This document shows positions 30,875 to 40,069 of a stretch of DNA of 64,000 bases, piece after piece; the first letter of the stretch is position 1, and the number at the start of each line of letters is the position of its first letter. The notes under the pieces were generated by a model that was given only the letters and a program-made list of their open reading frames with translations, was not told where the DNA came from and searched no databases. Both the position numbers and the translations under genes were made by a program. Where the stretch lies: contig NZ_JNZY01000023.1 of NCBI RefSeq assembly GCF_000717655.1, positions 1 to 64,000 on the forward strand, in the 5' to 3' direction. Source of the DNA: Streptomyces katrae (GTDB taxonomy: Bacteria > Actinomycetota > Actinomycetes > Streptomycetales > Streptomycetaceae).

Positions 30875-31264
30875 TCACCCCATGTGACCAGCACCGATCC
30901 CCGACAGGAGGAAAGATTCCACCCGGATGAGGCAGTCAGGCGCCTGCCGGACGACCGGCATTGGGCGGACCTGCTCCTCCTCTCCCGCCAGAACGCGATC
31001 GGCCGCGTAGTGCGGACAGGACAGCACATGCCAGGTCACCGTGAGGCGATCGGAGGCCGCGGCGAGAGTGCGGGCCTGGCCGTCGGATGGTCCCGCCGCG
31101 CAGTACGGGCACAGGAGAGTCTGCGTCCTCGGTCCAGGCACTTCCGGCCCGTCATGGCGGGCGGTGTCGCCGACCGGGTCGGGCCGCCGTCCGAAGGGGC
31201 CTTCCTGGCAGGGAAGGGCACCGACATGGGGGGCGCCCTTTGCGCGGTGGGAGCCGTAGATCAT
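30875..31264 (-). CDS. Hypothetical protein with a CxxC-type motif
   Basis: A 129-residue frame whose ATG at 31264 overlaps the stop of the upstream recombinase remnant (ATGA). The middle has LLCPYCAAGPSDGQ and LSCPHYAADR, which may bind zinc. The N-terminal 50 residues look unstructured. Plausible because of the overlap and codon use, but no family is recognised. Confidence 0.4.
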   Translation of the reverse strand: MIYGSHRAKGAPHVGALPCQEGPFGRRPDPVGDTARHDGPEVPGPRTQTLLCPYCAAGPSDGQARTLAAASDRLTVTWHVLSCPHYAADRVLAGEEEQVRPMPVVRQAPDCLIRVESFLLSGIGAGHMG

Positions 31265-31641
31265 GAGGTCATGACCCCCTCTGCCTGTCCGGGAATGCGT
31301 CCAGCACTCCGGAGGGCGACGAAGTCGGCGTGCGCCGCTTTGACGGCTTCCGGATACGCCGCCCGCTTCTCGTGCTCGGCCAGCGCCCGGTAGACGCTGG
31401 ACAGACTCGGGTTGTTGCCCTTGCGCCGGCCGGTGGGGATGAACAGGTCGGGCTGAATCTGCTCGACCGTCTCACCGCCCGCTCGGCGGCGCAGCACGGT
31501 GTGGAGCATGTCGTCGGTGATGACTGGCGGCCGTCCGCCGTGCTTGCCCTTGCGTGCCGAGGTGTCGAGCGGCCGCGTCCGCCATGTCGGCGGCGGCCTT
31601 CTCGGGCCAGGGGCGGGGCCGAGTGGTGTCGTGACGTGCAT
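31261..31641 (-). pseudogene. Serine-recombinase C-terminal DNA-binding remnant
   Basis: Residues after KGKHGGRPPVITDDML form the Hin-type helix-turn-helix of resolvase/invertase proteins, followed by NPSLSSVYRALAEHEK. The catalytic N-terminal domain with its Ser nucleophile is absent; the first 30 residues are Pro/Arg-rich and out of register. It is therefore a remnant inside the element, possibly kept as a small DNA-binding protein. Confidence 0.55.
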
Positions 31642-31789
31642 CTGTGAAAGCGCCCTAAATATCGAACAGTTGAACTTCAGTCGCCCGACCCGCGGCGCCT
31701 CCGCGGCCCGCCGATGGTGTCCTGACGATCATGGAAGGGGTGGCACATTGGTGGACTCAACTAACCTACCGACCCCAGGAGATCACCTG

Positions 31790-32227
31790 ATGAACGCCAC
31801 TCCCGCCGCCGACGCCCAGGGAGCCGGAGACGCCGGGGACCGTACCGGCCGCTGCCTCTGCGGCCGCATCCGCTTCACCGCCCGGGGGCCGGCAGTGTTC
31901 CCTCACACCTGTGCATGTGGACACTGCCAAAAACTCGGAGGCTCCCCGGTGATGTGGTGGGTGGGATTCGAGACGGTCACCTGGACCGGAGAGAGCGAGC
32001 CGACCTGGTATGAGACCTTCGAAGGCGAGGCGAAGCGCGGCTTCTGCCCGACCTGCGGCAGTCGCGTCGCGGCGATCGACAGCGACATCCCGGAGATCGG
32101 CATCAACGTCACCGCCCTCGACGACACCAGCGGACCGGATCTCGTGCCGATCCACGCGTCCTTCCACGACAACGCCGTGTACTGGTTGCCCCCAGTGCCG
32201 AAGACCGGGCACAGCACGGCCGGTTGA
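31790..32227 (+). CDS. GFA-family (CENP-V) zinc protein, complete
   Basis: A 145-residue protein with AGGAG eight bases before the ATG. Zinc ligands are seen in GRCLCGRIRF, FPHTCACGHCQKLGG and RGFCPTCGSRVAA. GFA proteins were named after glutathione-dependent formaldehyde activation; most act on unknown thiol adducts. It lies within the element, only about 570 bases from the right end, and is homologous to the gene the element interrupts, at whose equivalent position (PHTC) the insertion took place. Confidence 0.9.
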   Translation: MNATPAADAQGAGDAGDRTGRCLCGRIRFTARGPAVFPHTCACGHCQKLGGSPVMWWVGFETVTWTGESEPTWYETFEGEAKRGFCPTCGSRVAAIDSDIPEIGINVTALDDTSGPDLVPIHASFHDNAVYWLPPVPKTGHSTAG

Positions 32228-32774
32228 CCGCTCGTCCACTGATCGGCGACGTCACCCACGCCATCAATGGCCCCGGCAGGCACCCCGCTCTCGCCCGCGA
32301 GTAGGGCGCCAACTCCCGGGCCGGGGCCCGCAGCGGGACACGCTTAGCCAGGCCGACGGAGAACGCTGCGAGCGCCGTGCGGCAGCCCAAGAGGATGCTG
32401 AACCGGAGGGACCAAAAAGGCGCTGGGCTACTTCCTACACGAATTCTGGCCGTCGACGCCTGCCGAGACGAAGGCGTGAGACCACATTCCAGGACCTTGA
32501 GAAGTCCGGGCGGCTGCGAAGAATCTGGGTGAGTGGAACATCGGGTCATCAGCGATGAATTGAGAGCCGCCCGCCACATGTTCTTCTGCATCGGGAGCAT
32601 GCTCGGCGACCGGAACGCGGGCAGGTTCATCAGTTTCATCGAAGCGGCCCACATCACGCCGGTGAACAAGGCACAGTCGACCTGACAGGAACCGCTCCTC
32701 TGGACCTTTGGGTGGTCGTCCCATCCCTTCCTCAGTCACCACCGCGCGCCACCATGCCGAGGAGGCACAATCCG
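32228..32774. other. Right-end region of the element, no clear gene
   Basis: One short plus-strand frame at 32533-32685 (50 codons, with RVISDELRAARHMFFC and RFISFIEAAHI) has protein-like composition but a poor ribosome site. Otherwise nothing is supportable. Confidence 0.35.
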
Positions 32775-32799
32775 TGAACACAAGGACTTGACAGGGAAA
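32775..32799. repeat. Right imperfect terminal inverted repeat
   Basis: This is the partner of the left end at 16957-16981. CAGGGAAA at 32792-32799 mirrors TTTCCCTG. One extra T at 32800 separates it from the CTG shared with the left flank. Confidence 0.6.
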
Positions 32800-32803
32800 T
32801 CTG

Positions 32804-33110
32804 CAGCTGCAAGGACTGCCTTCGGCTGTCCGGTGGTCCGATGATGTCCTGGGTCTCCTTCCCGCTCGACGGCCTGACGTGGAGCGGTGCCGGTGGCGAG
32901 CCGACCTGGTACTACACGTGGCCGGACTCCCGAAGGGGGTTCTGGCGGACCTGCGGGAGTCAGCTCTGCGCCCTGGACGACGGGGCGAGCAGCATCGCGA
33001 TCACCCTCTCCGCCCTGGGCAACCCTGCCGACCTCGTACCGGTCACGCAGAGCTTCCGAGACACCGCGGTCACCTGGCTTCCACAAGTCCCAGACACACG
33101 TGCCCAGTGA
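32804..33110 (+). pseudogene. GFA-family gene, 3' part
   Basis: Begins with CAGCTGCAAG, coding the second half of the zinc motif (SCKDC), then LRLSGGPMMSWVSFPLDG, PTWYYTWPDSRRGFWRTCGS and ends LPQVPDTRAQ at 33110. It joins in frame to 16862-16956 to make a 133-residue GFA protein. The separated half has no start of its own, and the native gene is inactivated by the insertion. Confidence 0.85.
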
Positions 33111-33166
33111 GGAGCGTCAGCCTCCGCCCCCGTCCTGACCAAACGGCCCCGTATCCAGGAGATCCG

Positions 33167-34001
33167 GTGAACGTGTTCGAGTCGGTGGCCGCCGACCACA
33201 GCCGGTACCGGCCCGGCGTGCCCGAGGACGCGGTACAGCTCCGGGCCACGGCCCTGACCCGAATCCCTGAGCCCACGGTGGCCGAACTCGGCGCCGGGAC
33301 CGGTCAAGTCGCGCACGCGCTGCTCCCGCTGCTGCCTCCCGGCGCGCACCTCGACCACGTGGACCGGGACGAGGGCATGCTCCGCACCGCGTTCGACCTC
33401 CTGCGCCCTGACTTCAGGCAACGCACTGTGGTCTTCCACCCTGTCCCCGCCGAGGGCTTCGACCCGCTAGTGCCCGGCTACCAGGCGGACTTGATCACGT
33501 GTTGCAGGGCCTTCCACTGGATGGACAGGCCGGCCGTCCTCGCGATGGCCGACCGGCTGACCGGGCCTCCGGGTGCCGTCGCAATCATGGGTGACGGCAG
33601 CCTCTGGACCCGCCAGGCCGATTGGACCCGTGCGCTCAAGGGCCTGATCCAGTCCGATCTTGGATCGGGCCGCCGCGCCGGCACCACCGGGACCTACACC
33701 GAACCCGGCCGCCGTTTCGAGGAGGACCTCGCCGAGTCCGCGTTTACCGACGTCACTCTCGCCGTGCTCGGCACAGCCTTCCACCGCCTGGTGCTCCACG
33801 CGGATCCTGCGCCCCTCAGTGCCCGGATCGGAGCGAGCTGCGAGTACTTGCAGGACGCGCTGCGCAGCGAAGCCGTTCGGGCCCGCCGGCACCGCCGTAT
33901 CGCCGAGGGCCGCCGAGGCGTGGCCGCGCGCCGCCCAGGTGATCGACACCAGCAACCTCTCCCCCGGCCAGGCCCTCCAGGCGGCCCTCGCCCGCACCTG
34001 A
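33167..34001 (+). pseudogene. Class I SAM-dependent methyltransferase, frameshifted near the end
   Basis: GTG 33167 follows CAGGAG. The Rossmann-fold motifs are clear: TVAELGAGTGQVAHALL (motif I) and HLDHVDRDEGML, then DLITCCRAFHWMDRPAVL. Near 33895 the frame slips by one base. The alternate frame gives EAWPRAAQVIDTSNLSPGQ and a stop at 33999-34001, twenty bases before the next start, which is the more natural end. Most similar by pattern to ubiquinone/menaquinone-type (UbiE-like) methyltransferases. It is the fourth-from-last gene of the interrupted operon. Confidence 0.7.
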
Positions 34002-34021
34002 GCAGATCGGAGACCCCTCCA

Positions 34022-34981
34022 GTGACCACCCCCGCTACCCAGGCTGTTGTCCGACTCGGGACCCGGCCCAGCCCCATGGCCATGGAGCAGACCGGCCGAT
34101 TCGCCGAAGCGTTCCGCGCCCGCCACCCGCAGCTCACCCTCGACATCCTGAAGATCACCTCCGAGGGTGATGCCCACTTCGGGCCCCTGTCCCAAATCGG
34201 CGGCAAAGGAGCATTCACCCGCCGCGGCGACGCGTGCCTCCTCGACGGCCGGGTCGACGCAACGATCGCCTGCGCCAAGGATCTACCAGGCCCCCACGAC
34301 CGGGCCCCCGGCATGGCCGTGGCCGCAGTCCTGCCCCGCGAGGACGTCCGCGACGTTCTCGTCCTGCCCGCCGGACACCGAGCCGTCGCACTCGCCGAGC
34401 TGCCACCCGGCACCCGGGTCGGCACCAGCGCTCCCCGCCGGGCAGCCCTCCTCGCCGCCCTGTACCCCCAGCTCGTCCCCGTTCCGATCCGGGGAAACGC
34501 CGACCGGCGATTGGACCGGCTTGATCGAGGTGACCTCGGTGCGGACGCCATGATCGCGGCCCTGGCGGGCCTGCGCCGCCTGGGCTTGGAAGACCGGGCG
34601 TCGGTGATCCTGGATCCGTCCGAGTGGATGCCCGCCGCCGGCGCGGGAATCGTCGTCATCGAGCACCGCATCGAAGACATCCGCACCCGCGACCTCCTCG
34701 CACCGCTCACCCACGCCCCCACCCGGGCCCTCTTCGATGCCGAACGCGTCACCCTGGCCACACTGAAGGGCGGGTGTCTGACCGCCGCTTCCGTCCACGC
34801 GATCCTCGACCCGGCCACCCTTCAGATCACCCTGCAGGCAGCCGTCCTCGACCCCAACGGCGGGCCCTCCCTGCGTACCACCGTCTCCGGCCCCCTCGAC
34901 ACCGCCGCCGAACTCGGCCAAGAAGCCGGTCAGCGCCTCCTGGAGGCCGGAGCAGGACTTCTCCTGGCAGTCGCCCCGTGA
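34022..34981 (+). CDS. Divergent hydroxymethylbilane synthase paralogue (HemC-like)
   Basis: A 319-residue protein with the HemC layout: VVRLGTRPSPMAMEQTG, IGGKGAFTRRGDA, CAKDLPG (usually H-S-x-K-D-x-P), AVLPREDVRDVLVLP, VGTSAPRRAALLA, PIRGNADRRLDRL, and LKGGCLTAAS with the Cys that anchors the dipyrromethane cofactor (about residue 250). HemC polymerises four porphobilinogens into preuroporphyrinogen. Several conserved positions differ, so the substrate may differ. The location among methyltransferase, deacetylase and NUDIX genes, and away from other haem genes, argues for a role in secondary metabolism. Confidence 0.85.
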   Translation: MTTPATQAVVRLGTRPSPMAMEQTGRFAEAFRARHPQLTLDILKITSEGDAHFGPLSQIGGKGAFTRRGDACLLDGRVDATIACAKDLPGPHDRAPGMAVAAVLPREDVRDVLVLPAGHRAVALAELPPGTRVGTSAPRRAALLAALYPQLVPVPIRGNADRRLDRLDRGDLGADAMIAALAGLRRLGLEDRASVILDPSEWMPAAGAGIVVIEHRIEDIRTRDLLAPLTHAPTRALFDAERVTLATLKGGCLTAASVHAILDPATLQITLQAAVLDPNGGPSLRTTVSGPLDTAAELGQEAGQRLLEAGAGLLLAVAP

Positions 34982-35034
34982 TCGACCACCCCCGCCCGAA
35001 CCCACCCCCCTCAGGTCTCAAGAAGGGTCCGCCC

Positions 35035-35808
35035 ATGACACCGTCCCCCTCACCGTCCCTGCTGGCTGTCTTCGCACACCCAGACGATGAGGCGCTCGTT
35101 GCCGGCGGAGTCCTCGCCCAGCACGCGGCGGCCGGGGCGCGCACTGCCGTCGTCACAGCTACCTGGGCTCCAGACAGCCTTCGCGCCGCCGAGCTCGCAG
35201 ACGCCCTGCACCTTCTTGGAGCGGGGAAGCCCCGCATGCTCGGATTCGCCGACCTCCACGTCCCCGGCTCCGCTCCCGGCCAGCCCCGCCTCTGTGACGT
35301 TCCCCAGGAAGAAGCGGTGGAACGGCTCGTGTCACACGTGCGCGCATTCAGGCCTCAGGTGATCGTGACGCACGACGCGTTCGGGTCCGGGCACCCCGAC
35401 CATGTCCGCACCCACGAAGTGGTCCTCCAAGCTGTGCGCACCGCTGGCATCGAGGGGCTCTGCCCTCAAGCCGGGCCCTCCTGGCGTCCCAGAGCGGTAT
35501 ATGGCGCATCGCACCCTCGCTCGGAGAGCGACGCCCTGGCCGGTCTCCTGTCCACCGTCGGAAAGCGCATCCACACCGTGCCGGACGAGATGGTTCACGC
35601 GGCCGTCGATATCCGCCCCTGGCTGGACCGCAAGCTCGCCGCGATCATGGCGCACGCCAGCGAAGTGGCTCGTGAAGGGTCCCTCCCGGGTCTCCTCGCC
35701 CGACTCCCGAAGCCTGAACGGGAGGCGATCGTGGCGACGGAGTTCTTCACTCGCTTGGACGCCGGGCACTCACCAGGGCCAAGCAGGCTCAAGGTGTTGA
35801 CCGTCTGA
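35035..35808 (+). CDS. PIG-L family deacetylase
   Basis: A 257-residue zinc-dependent N-deacetylase of the GlcNAc-PI de-N-acetylase (LmbE/MshB) family. AHPDDE at residues 14-19 supplies zinc ligands and the catalytic Asp, and SGHPDHVRTHE (about 120) supplies the third ligand. ATG 35035 has AAGGG upstream. Family members remove acetyl from amino sugars in mycothiol and glycopeptide or aminoglycoside pathways. With the adjacent glycosyltransferase this suggests an amino-sugar step. Confidence 0.88.
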   Translation: MTPSPSPSLLAVFAHPDDEALVAGGVLAQHAAAGARTAVVTATWAPDSLRAAELADALHLLGAGKPRMLGFADLHVPGSAPGQPRLCDVPQEEAVERLVSHVRAFRPQVIVTHDAFGSGHPDHVRTHEVVLQAVRTAGIEGLCPQAGPSWRPRAVYGASHPRSESDALAGLLSTVGKRIHTVPDEMVHAAVDIRPWLDRKLAAIMAHASEVAREGSLPGLLARLPKPEREAIVATEFFTRLDAGHSPGPSRLKVLTV

Positions 35809-35818
35809 CCAAGCCAAC

Positions 35819-35916
35819 GGGGAGCCGGCTGCCGCCGCACCGAATCGCCACGCGGCACAGCCACGGGTCGCGGCCCGGTCAGGCATCATCCGGAAACGGT
35901 CGCGCACCGGCTCCCC
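35819..35916. terminator. Inverted repeat between convergent genes
   Basis: GGGGAGCCGG at 35819-35828 is complementary to CCGGCTCCCC at 35907-35916, separated by 78 bases. It lies between convergent stops (35808 and 35934). The large loop makes simple termination less certain. Confidence 0.35.
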
Positions 35917-35933
35917 AAGCGCGTGAACGGTTG

Positions 35934-36707
35934 CTAGATCCGCGACTTCCGCAACGAGTGCCACGCCGCCCCGCCCAGAGCCCGCATCGACCGGAACACC
36001 GAGAGCTGTTCGTGCCGGCGGTACAGGGCCCAGTTGTACGGGACGAGCGACAGCTTGTTCGATGAGAGCGACCCGGCCCGCTGAGACCGGTACACCGCCA
36101 ATGGTTCCCGCAGAGCACGGGCGGGAGTCCCATCTCGCATGATCGACAACCAGAGCGCGTAGTCCTGCCTCTTCGGCATGTCGGGCATCAGCCTCGTCCC
36201 GACCACCCTGCGGTCGTACATGGCGGTCAGGGCGCCGATGTGGTCCTGGACCAGCATCGCGCTGTAGTCCACGCGCTCCGGCGCCCACACCACACGCCCG
36301 TTCGGGACGAAGTCGGCGGCCTCGCCCGCGTACAAGGCATCGATCTTGTAGTAGGAGGTGAACGTGAGGGGCGTCCCGGCCGCCGCGGCGAAGGCGAGCT
36401 GTTTCTCCAGCTTCGTCGGAAGCCACATGTCGTCGCTGTCGAGGAAGGCGATGTAGTCACCCCTGGCCCGCGCGATGGCCAGGTTGCGGGCCCGGGCCGC
36501 GCCGCCCTGCTGGGCCGCTGCCTCTGGCAGGACCCGCTCGTCCTGCCGGGCCAGCTCCCTCAGCAGATCCATCGAGTCGTCCGAGGACGCGTCGTCGGTG
36601 ATCAGCAGTTCGAGATCGGGGTGGGTCTGCGCCAGCACCAACCGGACTGCGGGCCCGAGCGTGGCCGCCGAATTGTGTACCGGCATCACCACAGAAACCA
36701 GGGGCAC
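35934..36707 (-). CDS. Family 2 glycosyltransferase
   Basis: A 257-residue GT-A enzyme that would transfer a sugar from a nucleotide donor. PLVSVVMPVHNSAATL opens the fold, LLITDDASSDDSMDLL gives the nucleotide-binding Asp pair, YIAFLDSDDMW holds the DxD motif, and KRQDYALWLSI is the acceptor-side ED-like motif. GTG 36707 is preferred because AAGGAG lies seven bases before it; an ATG at 36761 would add 18 residues. It is convergent with the PIG-L gene and probably part of the same pathway. Confidence 0.85.
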   Translation of the reverse strand: MPLVSVVMPVHNSAATLGPAVRLVLAQTHPDLELLITDDASSDDSMDLLRELARQDERVLPEAAAQQGGAARARNLAIARARGDYIAFLDSDDMWLPTKLEKQLAFAAAAGTPLTFTSYYKIDALYAGEAADFVPNGRVVWAPERVDYSAMLVQDHIGALTAMYDRRVVGTRLMPDMPKRQDYALWLSIMRDGTPARALREPLAVYRSQRAGSLSSNKLSLVPYNWALYRRHEQLSVFRSMRALGGAAWHSLRKSRI

Positions 36708-36761
36708 GGCGGTGCTCCTTACCCAGTTGGAGTCGTCAGGGATGTTGTTGTCGCCGACCAT

Positions 36762-37095
36762 GGCTACGCACGGCTGACCGGCTGTCGACCCTGGCCGAAG
36801 CGGCCGGCCCGGGCCGCCTCGTCTCCGAGGCCGCGATCTCCCGCTACTATCCCCTGCTCGACTTCCCCTGCTCGACTACGGCGCCGCGGTCGGCACCACC
36901 GAAAATCAGACCGAGCGCCAGCAGCTGCGGAACGAAGTGCAGCTTGTGATCGGGGCCCCGGTAGACCTGTCGGACCCCATACGCCCAGCGCCAGATGGGC
37001 AGTGCAGACCCGGCTCGCCCCCCGAAGTCCACACCGAGGCCGCGTCTGATAGGGAGCAGGGCGGCCTGCGGCGCGTTCCGGCTACAGTCACGGGC
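36762..37095. other. No supportable gene
   Basis: A minus-strand frame at 36847-37032 (YRGPDHKLHFVPQLLALGLIFGG) has a hydrophobic end but no start signal. The sequence is probably the promoter side of the glycosyltransferase gene plus a remnant. Confidence 0.35.
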
Positions 37096-37130
37096 GGGGC
37101 CCGGAGCCAGTGCAAGCGGCTCCGGGCCCC
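37096..37130. terminator. 13-bp perfect stem, likely terminator
   Basis: GGGGCCCGGAGCC at 37096-37108 pairs perfectly with 37118-37130 around a nine-base loop. It is followed by a TGCTTTACG tract and stands just downstream of the minus-strand pseudogene ending at 37135. Confidence 0.85.
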
Positions 37131-37134
37131 TGCT

Positions 37135-37610
37135 TTACGTGGGTCTGTACGGGCAGGCGGTTTGCGCCGGCGGGGCGAGGAGGGCGAAGAAGGTCATGCG
37201 GTCCTCGACACTCATCTTGCCGTCCATGGAGACGGCCGTGCGGAGGGTGCGGATGGTCTCCTCCGCCGGCATCTCCCACCGCTGGTGGACATCGTGCATA
37301 ATCTCGCCGATGTACTGGTGGGCGGCTGGTCGACGTGGGCCAGGCCGTGGAAGTCGGGGGCGATGGAGTCGATGACCTCGGTCGGGTTGAGGTCGCACCC
37401 GGCTTCGTGCTGGGGCCCGGGCCCGAGCGGAAGAGGCTGGGCACGGTCTTGTAGCCGCGGACGGGGGGACTCCGGTCATGCAGAGGTCACAGATCAGCGG
37501 GCGCCTGAAGGGCTGCGGGTCGGGACGGATCTCCTCTGGGGATACCGTTCGCCCGATCGTTCCGTCAGGCAGCAGTTCCCGGGCCGTCCTCCCTTTCATC
37601 TGCAGGGGGC
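37135..37610 (-). pseudogene. Hypothetical gene, several frameshifts
   Basis: Minus-strand pieces in order: RTVSPEEIRPDPQPFRRPLICDLC, then TGVPPVRGYKTVPSLF, DLNPTEVIDSIAPDFHGLAHVD, and AAHQYIGEIMHDVHQRWEMP with RTAVSMDGKMSVEDRMTFF ending at 37135. All are in different frames with normal coding bias. The repaired protein of ~155 residues is unfamiliar. Confidence 0.45.
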
Positions 37611-38019
37611 GGGGTGAAGTCGGCGGGCCGGTCGCTCCGGGGGCGGCCGGTGTCGCGGTTCCTGGGCGAGGGGCTGCCACGGGGAATTGCCCCCTACGCG
37701 GCCGGCACCCACAGGCGGGCGCGGGCCTGGCGGCGGATCTCGTCCGTGCCTGTCGGGGATGTGCCGGGCGTAGTCCAAAACGGGTGGCCGTACATATTGC
37801 GGAGGGCCTCGACGAGCTCGTGCGGCAGTCGGTGACGGACAGGACGACCGTCCTCCGCCCCGGCCCCGGACGCCGTGCGGGCGGCCGGGTACGGGGCCCA
37901 GGAGCACTGGTTGCCAAGGGCACCCGTGTCGGGTCCCCGCATGGGCCTCGCTTGACTGATGGACGGCGCGACGGGTAGGGAGAGGCTGTTCATTGCGCAA
38001 GGTGTGAAACGGGGGACAT
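37611..38019. other. No intact gene
   Basis: A minus-strand fragment (HRLPHELVEALRNMYGHPFW then DEIRRQARARLWVPAA, about 37694-37840) looks like the end of a lost gene. The remainder up to 38020 should hold the kinase promoter. Confidence 0.35.
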
Positions 38020-40062
38020 ATGAAGCCGCTCGAAACGGGCGATCCCACCTCGCTCGGCGAGGGCCGCTACCGGCTGGTGGGACGGCTCGGCCAGGGGGGC
38101 ATGGGCGTGGTCTACCTGGGCCGTTCCCAGTCCGGCCGTGCGGTCGCCGTCAAGGTCGTACGTCCCGAGTTGAGCACCGAGCCCGGGTTCAAGCGCAGGT
38201 TCGCCGACGAGGTCGCGGCCGCGCGGCGGGTCGGCGGCTTCCACACCGCGCCGGTGGTCGACGCCGACCCAGACGGGGAGCCGGCCTGGCTGGTGACGGC
38301 CTTCGTGCCCGGTCCCACCCTGCAAGCGGTACTCGCGCGCGTCGGATCGCTGCCTCTGGACACGCTCACCGTCCTGGCGGCCGGCCTGGCCGAGGCACTC
38401 GAGGCGATCCACCGAGCGGGGGTCATCCACCGCGATCTCAAGCCCGCGAACATCATCGTCGCGGAGGACGGGCCGCGTGTCATCGATTTCGGCATCGCGC
38501 GCGCCCTGGACGGAACGTCCCTGACACAGACCGGGCTGCAGGTCGGCACGCCGGGATTCCTGGCACCCGAGCAGCTCACCGGTGGTGGCGCGGTCACCCC
38601 TGCGGTCGACATGTTCGCTCTGGGGGTGGTGCTCACCCAGGCGGCGGGCGGCGCCCCCTTCGGTGACGGCCCCTCCGCGGCCAGGCACTTCAAGGTGGTC
38701 TACGAGGAGCCGGACCTGACCGCGGTGCCCGGTGAACTCCGCGAAGCCATCGGCGCCTGCCTGGCCAAGGACCCGGCGGTGCGGCCCACCCCGGCCGCCT
38801 TCCTCGACACTCTCACCGTCCGCCACCCGGACGGTGGCTCCTGGCTGCCGGAGGCGGCAACGCAACTGCTCCCGCCCCCGGAACCGGCGGTGCGTCCCAC
38901 CGTGCCGGACGGCCCGTCGGACACGGCGCAGGACCTCGCGGTACCGGACGCCGTCCCGCCCGTCGTCGCGGAGCCCCGTACGGAACAGCCGCGCACCGTC
39001 ACGGGACCCGCGGCGCGGCTCTCCCCCGCCCCCGCCCCCGCCCCTGCGCAGGTGCCGCAGGCGGATACAGAGAGGCCCCGGCGGCGCCGCGCGGTGGTGG
39101 CGGCGGTGCTCGTGGCTTCTCTCGCGGTCGTCGGCGGCCTGTACGCGTGGCAGCCCTGGAGCGACTCCACCCAGGACAATTCCAAGCCCGGCGCCGCCAC
39201 GCCCACCGGATCCGCCCTCGCCCCTGCCCCGTTCCCGGCCGATCCCTTGCTGATCCGGCAGGACACCGCCCCGGGCTGGCCCGGGACCTGCCACAGCGTC
39301 ATCGCCCGCCGGGACGCCGCGACGGAGAAGCCCGTGGGGCTCATCGCAGGGGGCGCAGGCACATGCGACACCCTGCCCCAGTGGTCCCCTGACCGCGGGT
39401 CGTTCGCGTTCACCCGCAGCACACCCGAGGGCACGGCCGTCTGGACCGCCAATGCCGACGGTTCGAACGCTCGGCGGATCACCTCCATCGCCGGCGGCAG
39501 GGTGTCCTGGTCGCCGGACGGCAGCCAGCTCGCCGTGCTCCGCAAGAAGGACGGTGTCCAGCAGCTCTTCGTGGTCGGCGTCGCCGACGGCACGGCCCGC
39601 CAGCTCACCTCGGGCGGGAGCCAGGTCGAGGATCCCTCGTGGTCGCCGGACGGCAAGAGCATCGCGGTCTGTCTCCAGACGGCTCCCGAGAACTGGCAGA
39701 TCCACCTGGTCGACCCCGCCGCCCCGAGCCGCGCCCCACAGCAGGTGACCCGGCTGCCCCATCCGGCACTCGACCCGGTGTGGTCACCCGACGGCTCCAC
39801 CTTCGCCTACACGGCGGGGACCTACGGCACGGGCACTCAGGGCGACATCCGCCTCGTGGACGCCGACGGCAGTAACGATCGTGAACTGGTCACCACCGGC
39901 GCCCACGAGATGGACCCCGTCTGGTCCGTCGACGGCACGTGGGTTGCCTTCGTCCGCGGCCCGTACGAGAAGCCCGTGATCTGGGCCGTGCGCGCGGACA
40001 AGACCGGAGAGCGTACGCTCACCACCGGCGGCGGTGCCGAGGGGCATCCCTCCTGGCGCTGA
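38020..40062 (+). CDS. Ser/Thr protein kinase with extracellular PD40/TolB-like propeller
   Basis: A 680-residue sensor kinase. The kinase domain has the Gly loop GQGGMGVV (25-31), the VAVKVV Lys, HRDLKPANI (about 136) and IDFGIAR (about 155). A Pro-rich linker (residues 280-350) leads to one transmembrane helix (AVVAAVLVASLAVVGGLYAW, about 357-376). The external part consists of repeats with WSPDGS or WSPDGK (five or more), a six-bladed TolB-like beta-propeller. It would phosphorylate intracellular targets after a wall or ligand signal. ATG 38020 has a GGGGGAC upstream site. Intact and monocistronic. Confidence 0.92.
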   Translation: MKPLETGDPTSLGEGRYRLVGRLGQGGMGVVYLGRSQSGRAVAVKVVRPELSTEPGFKRRFADEVAAARRVGGFHTAPVVDADPDGEPAWLVTAFVPGPTLQAVLARVGSLPLDTLTVLAAGLAEALEAIHRAGVIHRDLKPANIIVAEDGPRVIDFGIARALDGTSLTQTGLQVGTPGFLAPEQLTGGGAVTPAVDMFALGVVLTQAAGGAPFGDGPSAARHFKVVYEEPDLTAVPGELREAIGACLAKDPAVRPTPAAFLDTLTVRHPDGGSWLPEAATQLLPPPEPAVRPTVPDGPSDTAQDLAVPDAVPPVVAEPRTEQPRTVTGPAARLSPAPAPAPAQVPQADTERPRRRRAVVAAVLVASLAVVGGLYAWQPWSDSTQDNSKPGAATPTGSALAPAPFPADPLLIRQDTAPGWPGTCHSVIARRDAATEKPVGLIAGGAGTCDTLPQWSPDRGSFAFTRSTPEGTAVWTANADGSNARRITSIAGGRVSWSPDGSQLAVLRKKDGVQQLFVVGVADGTARQLTSGGSQVEDPSWSPDGKSIAVCLQTAPENWQIHLVDPAAPSRAPQQVTRLPHPALDPVWSPDGSTFAYTAGTYGTGTQGDIRLVDADGSNDRELVTTGAHEMDPVWSVDGTWVAFVRGPYEKPVIWAVRADKTGERTLTTGGGAEGHPSWR

Positions 40063-40069
40063 GAGCGGA

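Noticed and set aside
32879..34981. A single 700-codon open frame covering GFA, methyltransferase and HemC-like sequence
   Set aside because: The frame merges a GFA region read out of register, a methyltransferase whose true end lies in another frame, and the HemC gene with its own GTG start. It is an artefact of high GC, not a fusion.
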